From NCBI GenBank assembly GCA_947177175.1, contig CAMWTK010000023.1:1-34545 (forward strand): 34,545 nucleotides of DNA. Direction: 5' to 3'. Each line of letters begins with the position of its first letter. The stretch's first letter is position 1. The notes beneath the pieces are model-generated. The model was given only the letters and a program-made list of their open reading frames with translations. It was not told where the DNA came from and made no database searches. This document shows, one piece after another, positions 6,234-14,880 of this stretch. This DNA is from an uncultured Treponema sp. Lineage in GTDB: Bacteria > Spirochaetota > Spirochaetia > Treponematales > Treponemataceae. The position numbers were made by a program, and so were the translations under genes.

Positions 6234-8006
6234 TTGAAAAAGCAAAGTAATTTATCAAGACTTATGCAGTATGCGGGAGGGCATAAATATCTCACCTATG
6301 CTTCTTGGGTGCTGTCAGCATTAAGCGCGCTTTGTGCGCTTGTTCCGTTCATTTACATATGGCGGATAGTCAAAGAGGTGTTAGATGTTGCGCCTAACTT
6401 TGAAAGCGCAAGCAATCTCACGCATTACGGCATTATGGCGGTAGTATTTGCAATTTTATCGGTGTTTATCTATATTTGCGGACTTTTGTGTTCTCACTTA
6501 TCCGCTTTCCGTATTGCGGCAAATATGCGCCGCGACTGTATGCAGTACATTGTAAAGCTGCCGCTTGGAACTGCGGAAAGTATCGGCAGCGGAAAACTAA
6601 GAAAAATTGTTACGGACTCAAGCGCGGCAACGGAAACATATCTTGCTCACCGTTTGCCCGATAAAGCCGGAGCAATAGCAACGCCTATCGGTCTTTTGGT
6701 TATGCTCTTTACTTTCGATTGGCGGCTCGGACTTTTGAGCCTTGTCCCTGTCATTTTGGGATTTTTGATTATGACGAAAATGACAGGTTCACGAATGGAA
6801 CAAAAAATGAAAGAATATCAAAATGCGCTTGCGGATATGTCAAATGAAGCAGTTGAATATGTAAGAGGTGTTCCTGTTGTAAAAACTTTCGGTCAGACTG
6901 TATTTTCATTCAAGCGTTTCAAAGGCTCTATTGACAATTATGAAAAATGGGTAATCGCATACACAAAGGATTTACGGTTTCCTATGATGTTTTATATTAC
7001 GACAATAAACGCAGTATTCGCGTTTCTTATTGCAGGAGGAATTATATTTACACGCGGCGGAGTTACAAACGAACTGCTTTTGAATTTGCTGTTCTATGTA
7101 ATTATTACACCTGTTATTGCTACAACGCTTACAAAAATTATGTTTATGAGTGAGGACGGAATGATTGTAAATGACGCGATACAAAGAGTTGACAGCGTTT
7201 TGAACGCACCCCCTCTTTCTGTCAGCGCACGAGCAAAAAATCCGCGTGATAATTCAGTTGTGTTGGAAAATGTCAGTTATAGCTATGACGGTAAAAAAGA
7301 CGCAATCCACAATATATCGCTCAATATAAAATCGGGTCAGACCGTTGCGTTTGTCGGTCCTTCCGGCGGCGGAAAGACAACGCTTGCTAATCTTATATCA
7401 CGGTTTTTTGACGCTCAAAAAGGAAAAGTGCTTATCGGCGGAGTGGATATAAGGGAAATCAAAAAAGATAATTTAATGAATATGGTTTCGTTTGTATTTC
7501 AAGACAGCCGACTTATTAAAACATCAATCCTTGAAAATGTGAAAATGGCAAAACCGAACGCGTCAAGACATGAAATTATTGAAGCGTTAAAGGCTGCACA
7601 ATGCGAGGATATTATCAAAAAACTTCCGAATGGTGTTGACACGGTAATCGGAGCAAAGGGCGTATATCTTTCGGGCGGCGAACAGCAGCGAATAGCGATT
7701 GCGCGCGCTATGCTCAAAAATGCGCCGATACTTGTTCTTGATGAAGCGACAGCATTTGCTGACCCCGACAATGAGGTACTTGTTCAAAAAGCCTTTGCCG
7801 CTATGTCAAAAAACAAAACGGTTATTATGGTGGCTCACAGATTGACCACTGTTCAGAATGCTGATTGTATCTATGTACTGAAAGATGGTGAAATTGAGGA
7901 AAGCGGAAATCATATCGAACTTCTGCAAAAAGACGGTTTATACAGCAGAATGTGGAACGAGTATCAGACTTCTGTTAATTGGAAAGTAGGTGTGGCAAAT
8001 GATTAA
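6234..8006 (+). CDS. ABC exporter half-transporter, first subunit
   Basis: 590 residues. A six-helix transmembrane domain (about residues 1-320) is fused to an ATPase domain with Walker A GPSGGGKTT (about 377), the signature LSGGEQQR (about 480), Walker B ILVLDEAT followed by AFADPDNE, and the switch His in MVAHRL. DEATAFADPDNE is typical of the YbtP/IrtA-like exporter-fold group. The start is TTG with AAGGAGG 7 bases upstream. It overlaps the next ABC gene, so the two are translated together and probably form a heterodimer in the inner membrane. Context suggests export of the product made by the upstream methyltransferases and hydrolases, or resistance to a compound sensed by TetR. Direction and substrate are inferences, because some YbtPQ-like pairs import siderophores. 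Confidence 0.9.
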   Translation: MKKQSNLSRLMQYAGGHKYLTYASWVLSALSALCALVPFIYIWRIVKEVLDVAPNFESASNLTHYGIMAVVFAILSVFIYICGLLCSHLSAFRIAANMRRDCMQYIVKLPLGTAESIGSGKLRKIVTDSSAATETYLAHRLPDKAGAIATPIGLLVMLFTFDWRLGLLSLVPVILGFLIMTKMTGSRMEQKMKEYQNALADMSNEAVEYVRGVPVVKTFGQTVFSFKRFKGSIDNYEKWVIAYTKDLRFPMMFYITTINAVFAFLIAGGIIFTRGGVTNELLLNLLFYVIITPVIATTLTKIMFMSEDGMIVNDAIQRVDSVLNAPPLSVSARAKNPRDNSVVLENVSYSYDGKKDAIHNISLNIKSGQTVAFVGPSGGGKTTLANLISRFFDAQKGKVLIGGVDIREIKKDNLMNMVSFVFQDSRLIKTSILENVKMAKPNASRHEIIEALKAAQCEDIIKKLPNGVDTVIGAKGVYLSGGEQQRIAIARAMLKNAPILVLDEATAFADPDNEVLVQKAFAAMSKNKTVIMVAHRLTTVQNADCIYVLKDGEIEESGNHIELLQKDGLYSRMWNEYQTSVNWKVGVAND

Positions 8007-9723
8007 ATTTATACAAAGACGGTTTGCTCTGTCAGAGCAGGGAGCAAAGGATTTAATAAAAGGCTGTATCGCACAGGCTGTTCTGAATATATCATTTATG
8101 TTTCCTGTCGGACTTTTGTATTATTTCGTATGCGCGCTTATGGACGGCGGTGTGAATAATTCGGCTTTATATATTATAGGCTGTACCGCGTGTTTGCTGT
8201 TTACTTTTATAGCAACTTGGTTTCAGTATAACGGAACATACCTTGCGACCTATGTTGAAAGCGGTGTCAGACGAATTTCACTTGCTGAAAAACTGCGTAA
8301 AATACCGTTATCATTTTTCGGAAAAAAAGATTTAGCCGATTTGACAAGCTCAATTATGAGCGATTGCGCCACGCTTGAAACAACATTTTCGCATTATGTG
8401 CCCGCGCTTATAGGCTCTATTATATCAACAATTTTAATTGCAATAGGCTTGTTCAAATTCGATTGGCGAATGGCATTAGCGGCTGTTTGGGTATTACCGA
8501 TTGCGTTTCTTATTGTAGCCTTTTCATCAAAGGTGCAGAATTATTTTAACAGAAAGCAGAGAGCCGCAGGTGTAGAACTTGAGGAGGGTATTCAGGAATG
8601 TATCGAAACTTTGCGTGATTTGAAATCAAACAATGCTGAAAACAAATATCTTAGAAGTTTAGATAAGAAAATCAAGACAGTGGAAACAAGACATATTAAG
8701 TCTGAACTTGCAACAGCTTTATTCGTAGTCAGCGCAAGTTTTATCTTAAAACTCGGTATAGCGACTGTCGCGCTTGTCGGCTCAATATTGCTTATAAACG
8801 GAACTCTATCTGTTCCTGTACTGTTTATGTTTCTGCTTGTAGCGTCAAGGCTGTATGAGCCGTTAGAGGGCGCACTCCAAAATCTTGCGGCGGTTATTTC
8901 TACAAATACAAATATTGAACGTATGAATGAAATTCTTGACCACCCTATACAGACAGGAATAGAAACAATAAATAATCGTGGTTATGATATAGTTTTTGAT
9001 AATGTCGGGTTTGCATATAACACAGGTGAAACTGTACTTAAAATTGTTTCGTTTACCGCAAAGCAAGGCGAGGTTACGGCTCTTGTAGGACCTTCCGGCG
9101 GCGGTAAAACAACAGTATCAAGACTTGCGGCAAGATTTTGGGATATTAACAGAGGTAGAATTACTGTCGGGGGTGCGGATATTTCCAAAATCGAGCCGGA
9201 AACGCTGCTGTCGCTTTACTCAATCGTGTTTCAAGATGTTACTTTGTTTAATAATACGATTATGGAAAATATCCGTATAGGTAAAAAGAACGCAACGGAC
9301 GCGGAGGTGCTTGCAGCGGCAAAACTCGCTAATTGTGATGAATTTGCAAACAAACTTCCCGACGGATATAACAGTATGATAGGTGAAAACGGCTGCGAAC
9401 TGTCGGGCGGTGAACGTCAGCGTATTTCAATAGCAAGAGCGTTCTTAAAAGACGCGCCGATAATTCTTCTTGACGAAGCTACCGCGTCGCTTGATGTGGA
9501 AAACGAAACTGCTATTCAGCAAGCATTATCACGCTTGATTAAGAATAAAACGGTGCTGATTATCGCACACCGTATGCGAACTGTCAGCGGTGCGGATAAG
9601 GTTGTGGTACTCGCAGACGGAATTGCAAAGGAACAAGGCACTCCCGATAAGCTGATAAAACAAGACGGAATTTATAAACATATGGCGGACTTGCAAATGC
9701 AAAGTCAAAATTGGACTTTGTAA
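7999..9723 (+). CDS. ABC exporter half-transporter, second subunit
   Basis: 574 residues from the ATG at 7999, with the same fused layout as its neighbour: membrane domain to about residue 310, Walker A GPSGGGKTT (about 365), Q-loop VFQDVTLF, signature LSGGERQR (about 468), Walker B IILLDEATASLD, and IAHRM. Unlike the first subunit it keeps the canonical DEATASLD. ATG 7999 is preferred to the in-frame GTG at 7990 because AGTAGGTG then lies at proper spacing. Its start overlaps the previous stop by 8 bases, which indicates translational coupling and an obligate pair. The next gene is separated by about 90 bases and has its own promoter. Confidence 0.9.
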   Translation: MIKFIQRRFALSEQGAKDLIKGCIAQAVLNISFMFPVGLLYYFVCALMDGGVNNSALYIIGCTACLLFTFIATWFQYNGTYLATYVESGVRRISLAEKLRKIPLSFFGKKDLADLTSSIMSDCATLETTFSHYVPALIGSIISTILIAIGLFKFDWRMALAAVWVLPIAFLIVAFSSKVQNYFNRKQRAAGVELEEGIQECIETLRDLKSNNAENKYLRSLDKKIKTVETRHIKSELATALFVVSASFILKLGIATVALVGSILLINGTLSVPVLFMFLLVASRLYEPLEGALQNLAAVISTNTNIERMNEILDHPIQTGIETINNRGYDIVFDNVGFAYNTGETVLKIVSFTAKQGEVTALVGPSGGGKTTVSRLAARFWDINRGRITVGGADISKIEPETLLSLYSIVFQDVTLFNNTIMENIRIGKKNATDAEVLAAAKLANCDEFANKLPDGYNSMIGENGCELSGGERQRISIARAFLKDAPIILLDEATASLDVENETAIQQALSRLIKNKTVLIIAHRMRTVSGADKVVVLADGIAKEQGTPDKLIKQDGIYKHMADLQMQSQNWTL

Positions 9724-9815
9724 TCGTTGCATAAGGATATGTGAAACTACAATGAGGTGTATAAAATATAAAATTTACGGACAATTCGCGGAATCTGATT
9801 TTGAGCATATTTTAC

Positions 9816-9844
9816 AAGACAGCAAATCGTTCTCATGGCATAAT
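9816..9844 (+). promoter_or_regulatory. Promoter of the AraC-type regulator
   Basis: -35 AAGACA (9816-9821), 17 bases, -10 CATAAT (9839-9844) with an extended TG one base upstream. The ATG at 9851 follows 6 bases later, which implies a leaderless message. Confidence 0.5.
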
Positions 9845-9850
9845 GGCGAT

Positions 9851-10702
9851 ATGAAAAAAGAGACGCGCACCGTTTTTTATGACGAGGACTTGCAGATTGA
9901 GGCGTATCGTTTTGAAGGCATCACGCAGCCGTTTCCCGTTCATTTTCACGATTACTATGTCATCGGTTTTATCGAACGCGGCGGCCGGCATTTGACGTGC
10001 GGGAGCGCGGATTATGCCGTCGGGACGGGCGACATCCTACTGCTCAACCCGCGCGACAAACACGCCTGCACGCAAGCCGACGGCGGCACGCTTGACTACC
10101 GCGCGTTCAACATCAAGTCCGATGTGATGGAACGCCTCGCAAAGGAAATCACGGGGCGCACGTTCGCGCCGAAATTCAGCAAAAATGTCATGCACGACGC
10201 GGAATTGTTTTCGGCGTTGCGCGCGCTTCACGAAATGCTGATGCGCGAAAGCACGGAATTCGAAAAGGACGAACTGCTTTTGTGCGCCGTCGAACAACTT
10301 ATCCAGGAACACGGCGAGCCGTTCGACCATGCCCTCGCGGAGCACGACGACGAAATCGAAAAAGCGTGCGCGTATATGCGGCTTCATTTTGCGGAGCGCA
10401 TTTCCCTCGGGACATTGTGCGAAGTTTCGGCATTGAGCCGGGCGACGCTCGTCCGTTCGTTCGCAAAGGCGAAAGGAATCAGCCCGTACCGCTATCTGGA
10501 AAACATCCGCCTTGGCGCGGCGAAAAAATGTTTGGAGCAAGGAGCGTCTCCCGTTGACGCGGCGTTCTCGACGGGCTTTTCCGATCAGGCGCATTTTGCC
10601 AATTTTTTCAAGGACTATATCGGACTCACTCCGAAACAATATCGGGATATTTTCAAATCAAAATCGACCCCCGCCCAGCACGAATCAAGGAGCAAATCAT
10701 AA
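9851..10702 (+). CDS. AraC family transcriptional regulator with cupin sensor domain
   Basis: 283 residues from the ATG at 9851. The N-terminal half is an AraC-type cupin (PFPVHFHDYYVIGFIERGG, then GDILLLNPRDKHAC). The C-terminal 100 residues carry two helix-turn-helix units (ISLGTLCEVSALSRATLVRSF, and AAFSTGFSDQAHFANFFKDY then GLTPKQYR), the AraC signature. An upstream ATG at 9752 keeps the frame, but the extra 33 residues do not look like the family, and base composition changes near 9851. Homologues that I recall begin close to this point. Its stop overlaps the ATG of the DUF2000 gene (TAATG), so the two form an operon. The inducer is unknown. Confidence 0.88.
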   Translation: MKKETRTVFYDEDLQIEAYRFEGITQPFPVHFHDYYVIGFIERGGRHLTCGSADYAVGTGDILLLNPRDKHACTQADGGTLDYRAFNIKSDVMERLAKEITGRTFAPKFSKNVMHDAELFSALRALHEMLMRESTEFEKDELLLCAVEQLIQEHGEPFDHALAEHDDEIEKACAYMRLHFAERISLGTLCEVSALSRATLVRSFAKAKGISPYRYLENIRLGAAKKCLEQGASPVDAAFSTGFSDQAHFANFFKDYIGLTPKQYRDIFKSKSTPAQHESRSKS

Positions 10703-11124
10703 TGGAAAACGAAAATTTAAAATGCGTGATGATTTTGGACGAAACGCTGCCGCGCGGAATCATCGCGAACGCCGCCGCCATTTTGGGCATAACGCTCGGG
10801 AAAAAATTTCCTGCGGCCGTCGGGCAGCGCGTGACGGACAAGGACGGCAACGGGCACGAGGGAATCATCACGTTTCCTGTGCCGATTCTTGCGGGCAGAA
10901 AAGAATTGATAAAATCGCTGCGGCAAAAACTGTTCGGCGCAGATTTCAACGATATTGTCACGGTCGATTTTTCCGACCTGGCGCAAGGCTGCAAAACATA
11001 TTCGCAGTACACCGGCAAAATGGCAGACACCCCCGAATCCGAACTTGCCTATTTTGGCATCGCGCTCTGCGGCGACAAAAAGAAAGTCAACCGGCTGACA
11101 GGAAATCTTCCGTTGCTGAAATGA
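10702..11124 (+). CDS. DUF2000 family protein
   Basis: 140 residues. CVMILDETLPRGIIANAAAI at the N-terminus, followed by LGITLGKKFPAAVGQ, a middle GHEGIITFPVPIL and a C-terminal LAYFGIALCGDKKKVNRLTGNLPLL, are the hallmarks of DUF2000, a small family with a peptidyl-tRNA-hydrolase-like fold and no settled function. It is often encoded next to AraC-type regulators, as here, where the genes overlap by one base. AAGGAG lies 9 bases before the ATG. Its last bases run directly into the remnant of a metal-transporting ATPase gene, so the region downstream was rearranged. Confidence 0.85.
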   Translation: MENENLKCVMILDETLPRGIIANAAAILGITLGKKFPAAVGQRVTDKDGNGHEGIITFPVPILAGRKELIKSLRQKLFGADFNDIVTVDFSDLAQGCKTYSQYTGKMADTPESELAYFGIALCGDKKKVNRLTGNLPLLK

Positions 11125-11748
11125 CGCGCTGCGAAAAGTATCTGTGCGGCAATAAAAAATTCTTGCAGGAAAGCGGCATCGACTTGAAAAGCGAACACAA
11201 CGAGGCTTTGGAGAACCTGCGCCCGATGGCAAAAAAACGCGCGGAAACTGAAATCGCTCGGCTATGAAATCGTCCTGCTGACAGGCGACCACAAAACGAC
11301 CGCCGAACAGTTTGCAAGGCAAGCAGGCATAACGAACGTCAAATCGGAACTGCTGCCCGAAGATAAAGTCAACGCCATAACGGAATTGCAGGAATCGGGC
11401 TACAGCGTGTGCATGGTCGGCGACGGCGTAAATGACGCGCCCGCATTGAAAACGGCTGATGTGGGCATTGCGATGGGCGGAATTGCAACGACAAGCATCG
11501 CGCTGATGGGCGACGATATAGAAAAATTGCCGTATCTCTGCGTCCTTGCAAAAGCAACGATAGGCATGATAAAATTCAATATCGCACTTTCGACGACGAT
11601 TAACGCCATTGCGATCCTACTTTCTTCGTTCAGTCTGCTCACGCCGATTACAGGCGCAATCGTTCACAATGTTGGCTCTGTCCTCGTCGTGCTTAATGCC
11701 GCGCCGATGTATGACAGAAAATTCATGCAAAAAGCAGAAAGCGTGTAG
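11121..11748 (+). pseudogene. Remnant of a P1B-type heavy-metal ATPase (C-terminal part, frameshifted)
   Basis: Two frames together give broken pieces of a metal-translocating P-type ATPase. The first (from 11121) holds a nucleotide-domain piece, CGNKKFLQESGIDL, and ends at a stop near 11267. The second, from about 11235, gives KLKSLGYEIVLLTGDHKTTA, then LPEDKVNAI, the hinge motif MVGDGVNDAPALKTADVGI, and the last two membrane helices. About 50-60 family residues are missing between them, and the whole N-terminal two thirds (membrane domain, CPx motif, DKTGT phosphorylation site) is absent, so it cannot pump metal. The last 120 codons (11386-11748) are still open and might be expressed, but a functional role is unlikely. 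A deletion joined it to the DUF2000 gene. Confidence 0.85.
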
Positions 11749-11866
11749 CAATCTGGCGTACCGTTTGGCAAAAATGCGTCTGGGCGAGCAAAAAAAATTT
11801 GTTTGGAGGCTCACTTTTGCGTTGGGGAGCATTGAGAAATGCAACTGCGGGATTTGTATAGGTATA

Positions 11867-11895
11867 TAGACTTTTTTCCAAAAATCTTATATAGT
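11867..11895 (+). promoter_or_regulatory. Promoter of the D12 DNA methyltransferase
   Basis: -35 TAGACT (11867-11872), 17 bases, -10 TATAGT (11890-11895). The family-expected GTG start at 11902 lies exactly where transcription should begin, so the message would be leaderless. Confidence 0.55.
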
Positions 11896-11901
11896 AATTC
11901 T

Positions 11902-12759
11902 GTGAAACCGTTGCTAAAATACCGTGGCGGGAAGGCAAAGGAAATCCCGGTCATTGAGAAGCACATTCCTCATTTTAACGGCAAATATATAGAACCGTTT
12001 TTCGGCGGCGGCGCACTCTATTTCCATTTAGAGCCGAAGCAGGCAGTCATCAACGACGTGAACGCGAAACTCATGGATTTTTACAGCGGTGTCAAAGCAT
12101 ACTATCCCAAACTGCGTGCGGAACTTGATGCTGTCCAAACGCAGTACGAAGCAAACCGCCGCGACTTTGACGCGCTCAAATCACAGCATCCCGCCGAGCG
12201 CGTCGAGGACAAAAACGAAGCCCTGTACTACGAAATCCGCGACATGTTCAACGGAATTGCGGACAAAAAATATACTGACGCGCTCCTGTATTTTTTCATC
12301 AACAAGACTGCTTATTCGGGCATGATACGCTACAACGCAAAGGGTGAATTCAACGTGCCGTTCGGACGCTATCCGCATTTGAACACCGCCCTTGTTACAA
12401 AGGCGCACAACGAACTGCTGAATGCGACGGAAATTTACAATGAGGATTATGCGCAGATTTTCAGCCGGGCGCAGAGCGATGACTTTATGTTCCTTGACCC
12501 GCCGTATGACTGTATTTTTTCTGACTACGGCAACGAGGAATACAAGGACGGATTTAACGATGCGGCGCATGAGAAACTGGCGCAGGACTTCAAGAATCTT
12601 TCCTGCAAAGCACTGCTTGTCATCGGAAAAACGCCGCTCACTGAAAAATTGTACGGCAACATGGTTATTGCCGAATATCCCAAAACCTACGCCGTTAATA
12701 TCCGCAACCGTTTCAAGGCGGCGGCAAACCATATCCTTGTAGCAAATTACAAGGAATGA
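11902..12759 (+). CDS. D12-class (Dam-like) adenine-N6 DNA methyltransferase
   Basis: 285 residues from the GTG at 11902. KPLLKYRGGKAKEI at the N-terminus and YIEPFFGGGALYF (motif I, SAM binding), VINDVNAKLMDFY, NKTAYSGMIRYNAKGEFNVPFG, and the catalytic motif IV DDFMFLDPPYD define the D12 class, which includes Dam and DpnM and methylates adenine N6, often in GATC-like sites. An ATG at 11839 with GGGGAG upstream would add 21 residues that are unlike the family; the GTG puts KYRGGK at its normal place near the N-terminus. The gene ends 15 bases before an AlwI-family endonuclease gene, so it is most likely the protective half of that restriction system. AlwI cuts at GGATC, which contains GATC. 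Confidence 0.9.
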   Translation: MKPLLKYRGGKAKEIPVIEKHIPHFNGKYIEPFFGGGALYFHLEPKQAVINDVNAKLMDFYSGVKAYYPKLRAELDAVQTQYEANRRDFDALKSQHPAERVEDKNEALYYEIRDMFNGIADKKYTDALLYFFINKTAYSGMIRYNAKGEFNVPFGRYPHLNTALVTKAHNELLNATEIYNEDYAQIFSRAQSDDFMFLDPPYDCIFSDYGNEEYKDGFNDAAHEKLAQDFKNLSCKALLVIGKTPLTEKLYGNMVIAEYPKTYAVNIRNRFKAAANHILVANYKE

Positions 12760-12774
12760 CAACGGGAAAAAGCT

Positions 12775-14454
12775 ATGGCAAAATCAATCGACAGCAAAGT
12801 CTTGTTTATCACGACCTCGCCCCGAACGCCCGAAAAGATGATTCCTGAAATCGACCTTTTGACAGAACACTTTTCCGGTCGAAAGTGGAATACCGAAACG
12901 CAAGTCGCGTTCATGGAACTGCTGCGAAACGAAAATTTTTTTAACGGTTTGGGGAACAACGACCCCGCATTCAGCGCACGAGACCGAATCAACCGCGCGC
13001 CAAAAGCACTCGGCTTCGTTCAACTTGAGCCGACCGTACAACTCACCGCCGCAGGAAACGCCCTCATCACCGCACGGCGCAAAGAGGAAGTCTTTTTGCG
13101 GCAGCTGCTCAAATTTCAGATACCATCGCCGTACCACAAGACGAGCGAAAAGGCCGCCTCTTTTTATGTGAAACCGTACCTTGAAATCCTGCGCCTGATT
13201 TTCACGCTCGGCACATTGAAATTCGACGAGCTGATGATATTCGGCTTGCAGCTGACCGACTTCCGCAACTTTGACGCAATCGTCAAGAAAATCGAGAATT
13301 TCAGGATTGAGCGGGAAAAAACGGCACGGTCATACCGCGAATTCAGGCATTACTGCCAGCAGAACGAGCTGAAAGAAATCTACCGGGCGGAGCTTGCCAA
13401 AGGCGACACGGCAACGCGCGAAAGTTCCGTGGCGACGGCAAAAAAATTCTTGCAGACAAAGGCATCCAACATGCACGACTATGCGGATGCCTGTATCCGC
13501 TACCTGCGGGCAACAGGACTGGTCTCAGTCTCGCACATCGGGCGTTCCCTTTCAATCCTCCCCGAAAAGAAGCAGGATGTCGCGTTCATCTTGCGGACCG
13601 TTCCGCGCGAGCCGGTTGCGACGGACGACAAAAAAGCGTATACGGACTATCTGTGCGACCCCACTTTGCCCCCGCTGCTTACCGATGACAGGGCGGCACT
13701 GATTCAGAAAATCACCGCCGAAAACCCGCAGACTGAGATTGCCGACACGATGCCGGTCGCGCGGCTCAAAGAAATGCTTGACGATGTGCTGCTTGCGAAG
13801 AAAGAGCAGATTATTCAGACGCAGGTCGCCCATATCAAGGACTACAAGGCATACGACGACATTCAGGACACCTTCACGCAGATTGAAGAGCGCGATATGT
13901 ACGATCCGTCGCTGATGCTTGAATGGAACGTATGGCGCGGAATGACCATGCTTGACGGCGGAACGATAAAAGCCAACTTGAAGTTCGATGACTTCGGAAA
14001 GCCGATGTCCACCGCGCAGGGAAACATGGCGGACATCGCCTGCGATTATGGCGGCTTCGGCGTGACCGTCGAAGTGACGATGGCAAGCGGACAAAAGCAG
14101 TATGAAATGGAAGGCGAGAGCGTCTGCCGGCATCTGGCGAAACTCAAGAAAGAAAGCGGAAAAGAAGCCTACTGCCTTTTTGTCGCGCCGACAGTCAACG
14201 AAGCATGCGTCGCGCATTTTTACGGACTCTATCATCTGAACATCTCATATTACGGCGGAAAGTCAGTAATCGTGCCGCTGCCGCTCCATGTGTTCAGGAA
14301 AATGCTGGAAGATTCTTTCAAGGCAGAGTACACGCCGGACGCAGGACGGGTACAGGCATTCTTTGAATACTCACGGTCAGTCGCGGCGAAAAGTGCCAGC
14401 GAGCAGGAATGGTACGGCAAAGTCATTGAAAAAGCATTGCACTGGCTGGAATAA
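12775..14454 (+). CDS. AlwI-family type II restriction endonuclease
   Basis: 559 residues. The N-terminus FITTSPRTPEKMIPEIDLL, then FSGRKWNTETQ, is the characteristic opening of the AlwI group of type IIS enzymes, related to PleI/MlyI and N.BstNBI. Near the C-terminus, MADIACDYGGFGVTVEVTMA, then QKQYEMEGESVCRH, provides the Asp...Glu-Val-Thr arrangement of the nuclease active site. Such enzymes bind a short asymmetric site and cut a few bases away. The start follows GGGAA, 15 bases after the adenine methyltransferase gene, so the two form one operon. The length fits an intact enzyme. AlwI itself recognises GGATC; the specificity of this homologue is inferred, not shown. Confidence 0.88.
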   Translation: MAKSIDSKVLFITTSPRTPEKMIPEIDLLTEHFSGRKWNTETQVAFMELLRNENFFNGLGNNDPAFSARDRINRAPKALGFVQLEPTVQLTAAGNALITARRKEEVFLRQLLKFQIPSPYHKTSEKAASFYVKPYLEILRLIFTLGTLKFDELMIFGLQLTDFRNFDAIVKKIENFRIEREKTARSYREFRHYCQQNELKEIYRAELAKGDTATRESSVATAKKFLQTKASNMHDYADACIRYLRATGLVSVSHIGRSLSILPEKKQDVAFILRTVPREPVATDDKKAYTDYLCDPTLPPLLTDDRAALIQKITAENPQTEIADTMPVARLKEMLDDVLLAKKEQIIQTQVAHIKDYKAYDDIQDTFTQIEERDMYDPSLMLEWNVWRGMTMLDGGTIKANLKFDDFGKPMSTAQGNMADIACDYGGFGVTVEVTMASGQKQYEMEGESVCRHLAKLKKESGKEAYCLFVAPTVNEACVAHFYGLYHLNISYYGGKSVIVPLPLHVFRKMLEDSFKAEYTPDAGRVQAFFEYSRSVAAKSASEQEWYGKVIEKALHWLE

Positions 14455-14491
14455 AAATCCGCGCATTTCAGGTGGAGCGCGTTTTCGCGCT

Positions 14492-14674
14492 GGGGCGAGG
14501 AACGGCATTCCGCCGTTTGAGGAAAATGCGCCGGGTCGAACAACGGCACTGCGCCGTTCAAAGAAAACGTGCTGGGGGAGCAACGGCACTGCACTGTTTG
14601 AAGAAAATGCGTCGGGGCGAGAAACGGCATTTCGCCGTTTGAAGAAATCGAGTTGGGGAGCGAACAAATTTTTG
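14492..14674 (+). repeat. Tandem 41-bp hairpin repeat array, four copies and a partial fifth
   Basis: Units begin at 14492, 14533, 14574, 14614 and 14655 (41, 41, 40, 41 and about 20 bases). Each starts with GGG(G/T) and contains a small inverted repeat, AACGGC, five bases, GCCGTT, followed by a (G)AAGAAAA-like linker. Three units keep a perfect 6-bp stem; the third has a decayed arm. The loops differ (ATTCC, ACTGC, ATTTC) while the stems are kept, which suggests that the stem matters. The array follows the restriction gene, in a 440-base stretch without genes. Open frames across it are repetitive and have no coding character. Confidence 0.8.
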
Positions 14675-14689
14675 TTTTGCGGGCGCAAC

Positions 14690-14816
14690 GTAGTTTCCCG
14701 CGCAAGGGATTGGAGGGGCGGCGGAGCCGTTCCGAAGCGAAGCGGAGGAATGAAGCGAAAGCGAAACCCCGGAAAGCCCGGTTTTTGCGCCAGCAAAAAT
14801 GCGCCCGGTTCTGCGC
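14690..14816 (+). repeat. Candidate dispersed intergenic repeat
   Basis: A purine-biased GC-rich segment with short internal echoes (GAAGCGAAGCGGAGGAATGAAGC, written here in positions 14734-14756, and CCGGAAAGCCCGGTTTTT at 14772-14789). It resembles highly repeated intergenic elements that I recall from treponeme genomes. Only one copy is in the window, so its repeat nature is an inference. CCGG/CCGG followed by five T could be a weak terminator for the restriction operon. Confidence 0.35.
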
Positions 14817-14854
14817 TAAAAAATAGGCTTACGGTTGATTTTTATAGGGTAAAC

Positions 14855-14880
14855 GTGATAGTATTCTACAATAGTATCAC
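14855..14880 (+). promoter_or_regulatory. 26-base inverted repeat over the promoter of the envelope operon
   Basis: GTGATAGTATT and AATAGTATCAC form 11-base arms with one mismatch around CTAC. A possible promoter, TTGATT (14835-14840), 16 bases, GATAGT (14857-14862), overlaps the left arm, so the repeat is placed like an operator. It ends 6 bases before the GGAGG of the first gene, so it could also act as a translation-controlling hairpin. Confidence 0.5.

Noticed and set aside
14492..14674. CRISPR array
   Set aside because: Units are contiguous with no unique spacers, repeats are degenerate, and no cas genes are nearby.
14250..14705. Minus-strand frame with repeated Ser-Ser-Asn-Gly-like units
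   Set aside because: It is only a translation of the 41-base hairpin repeats; it starts without a ribosome site and overlaps the endonuclease gene.
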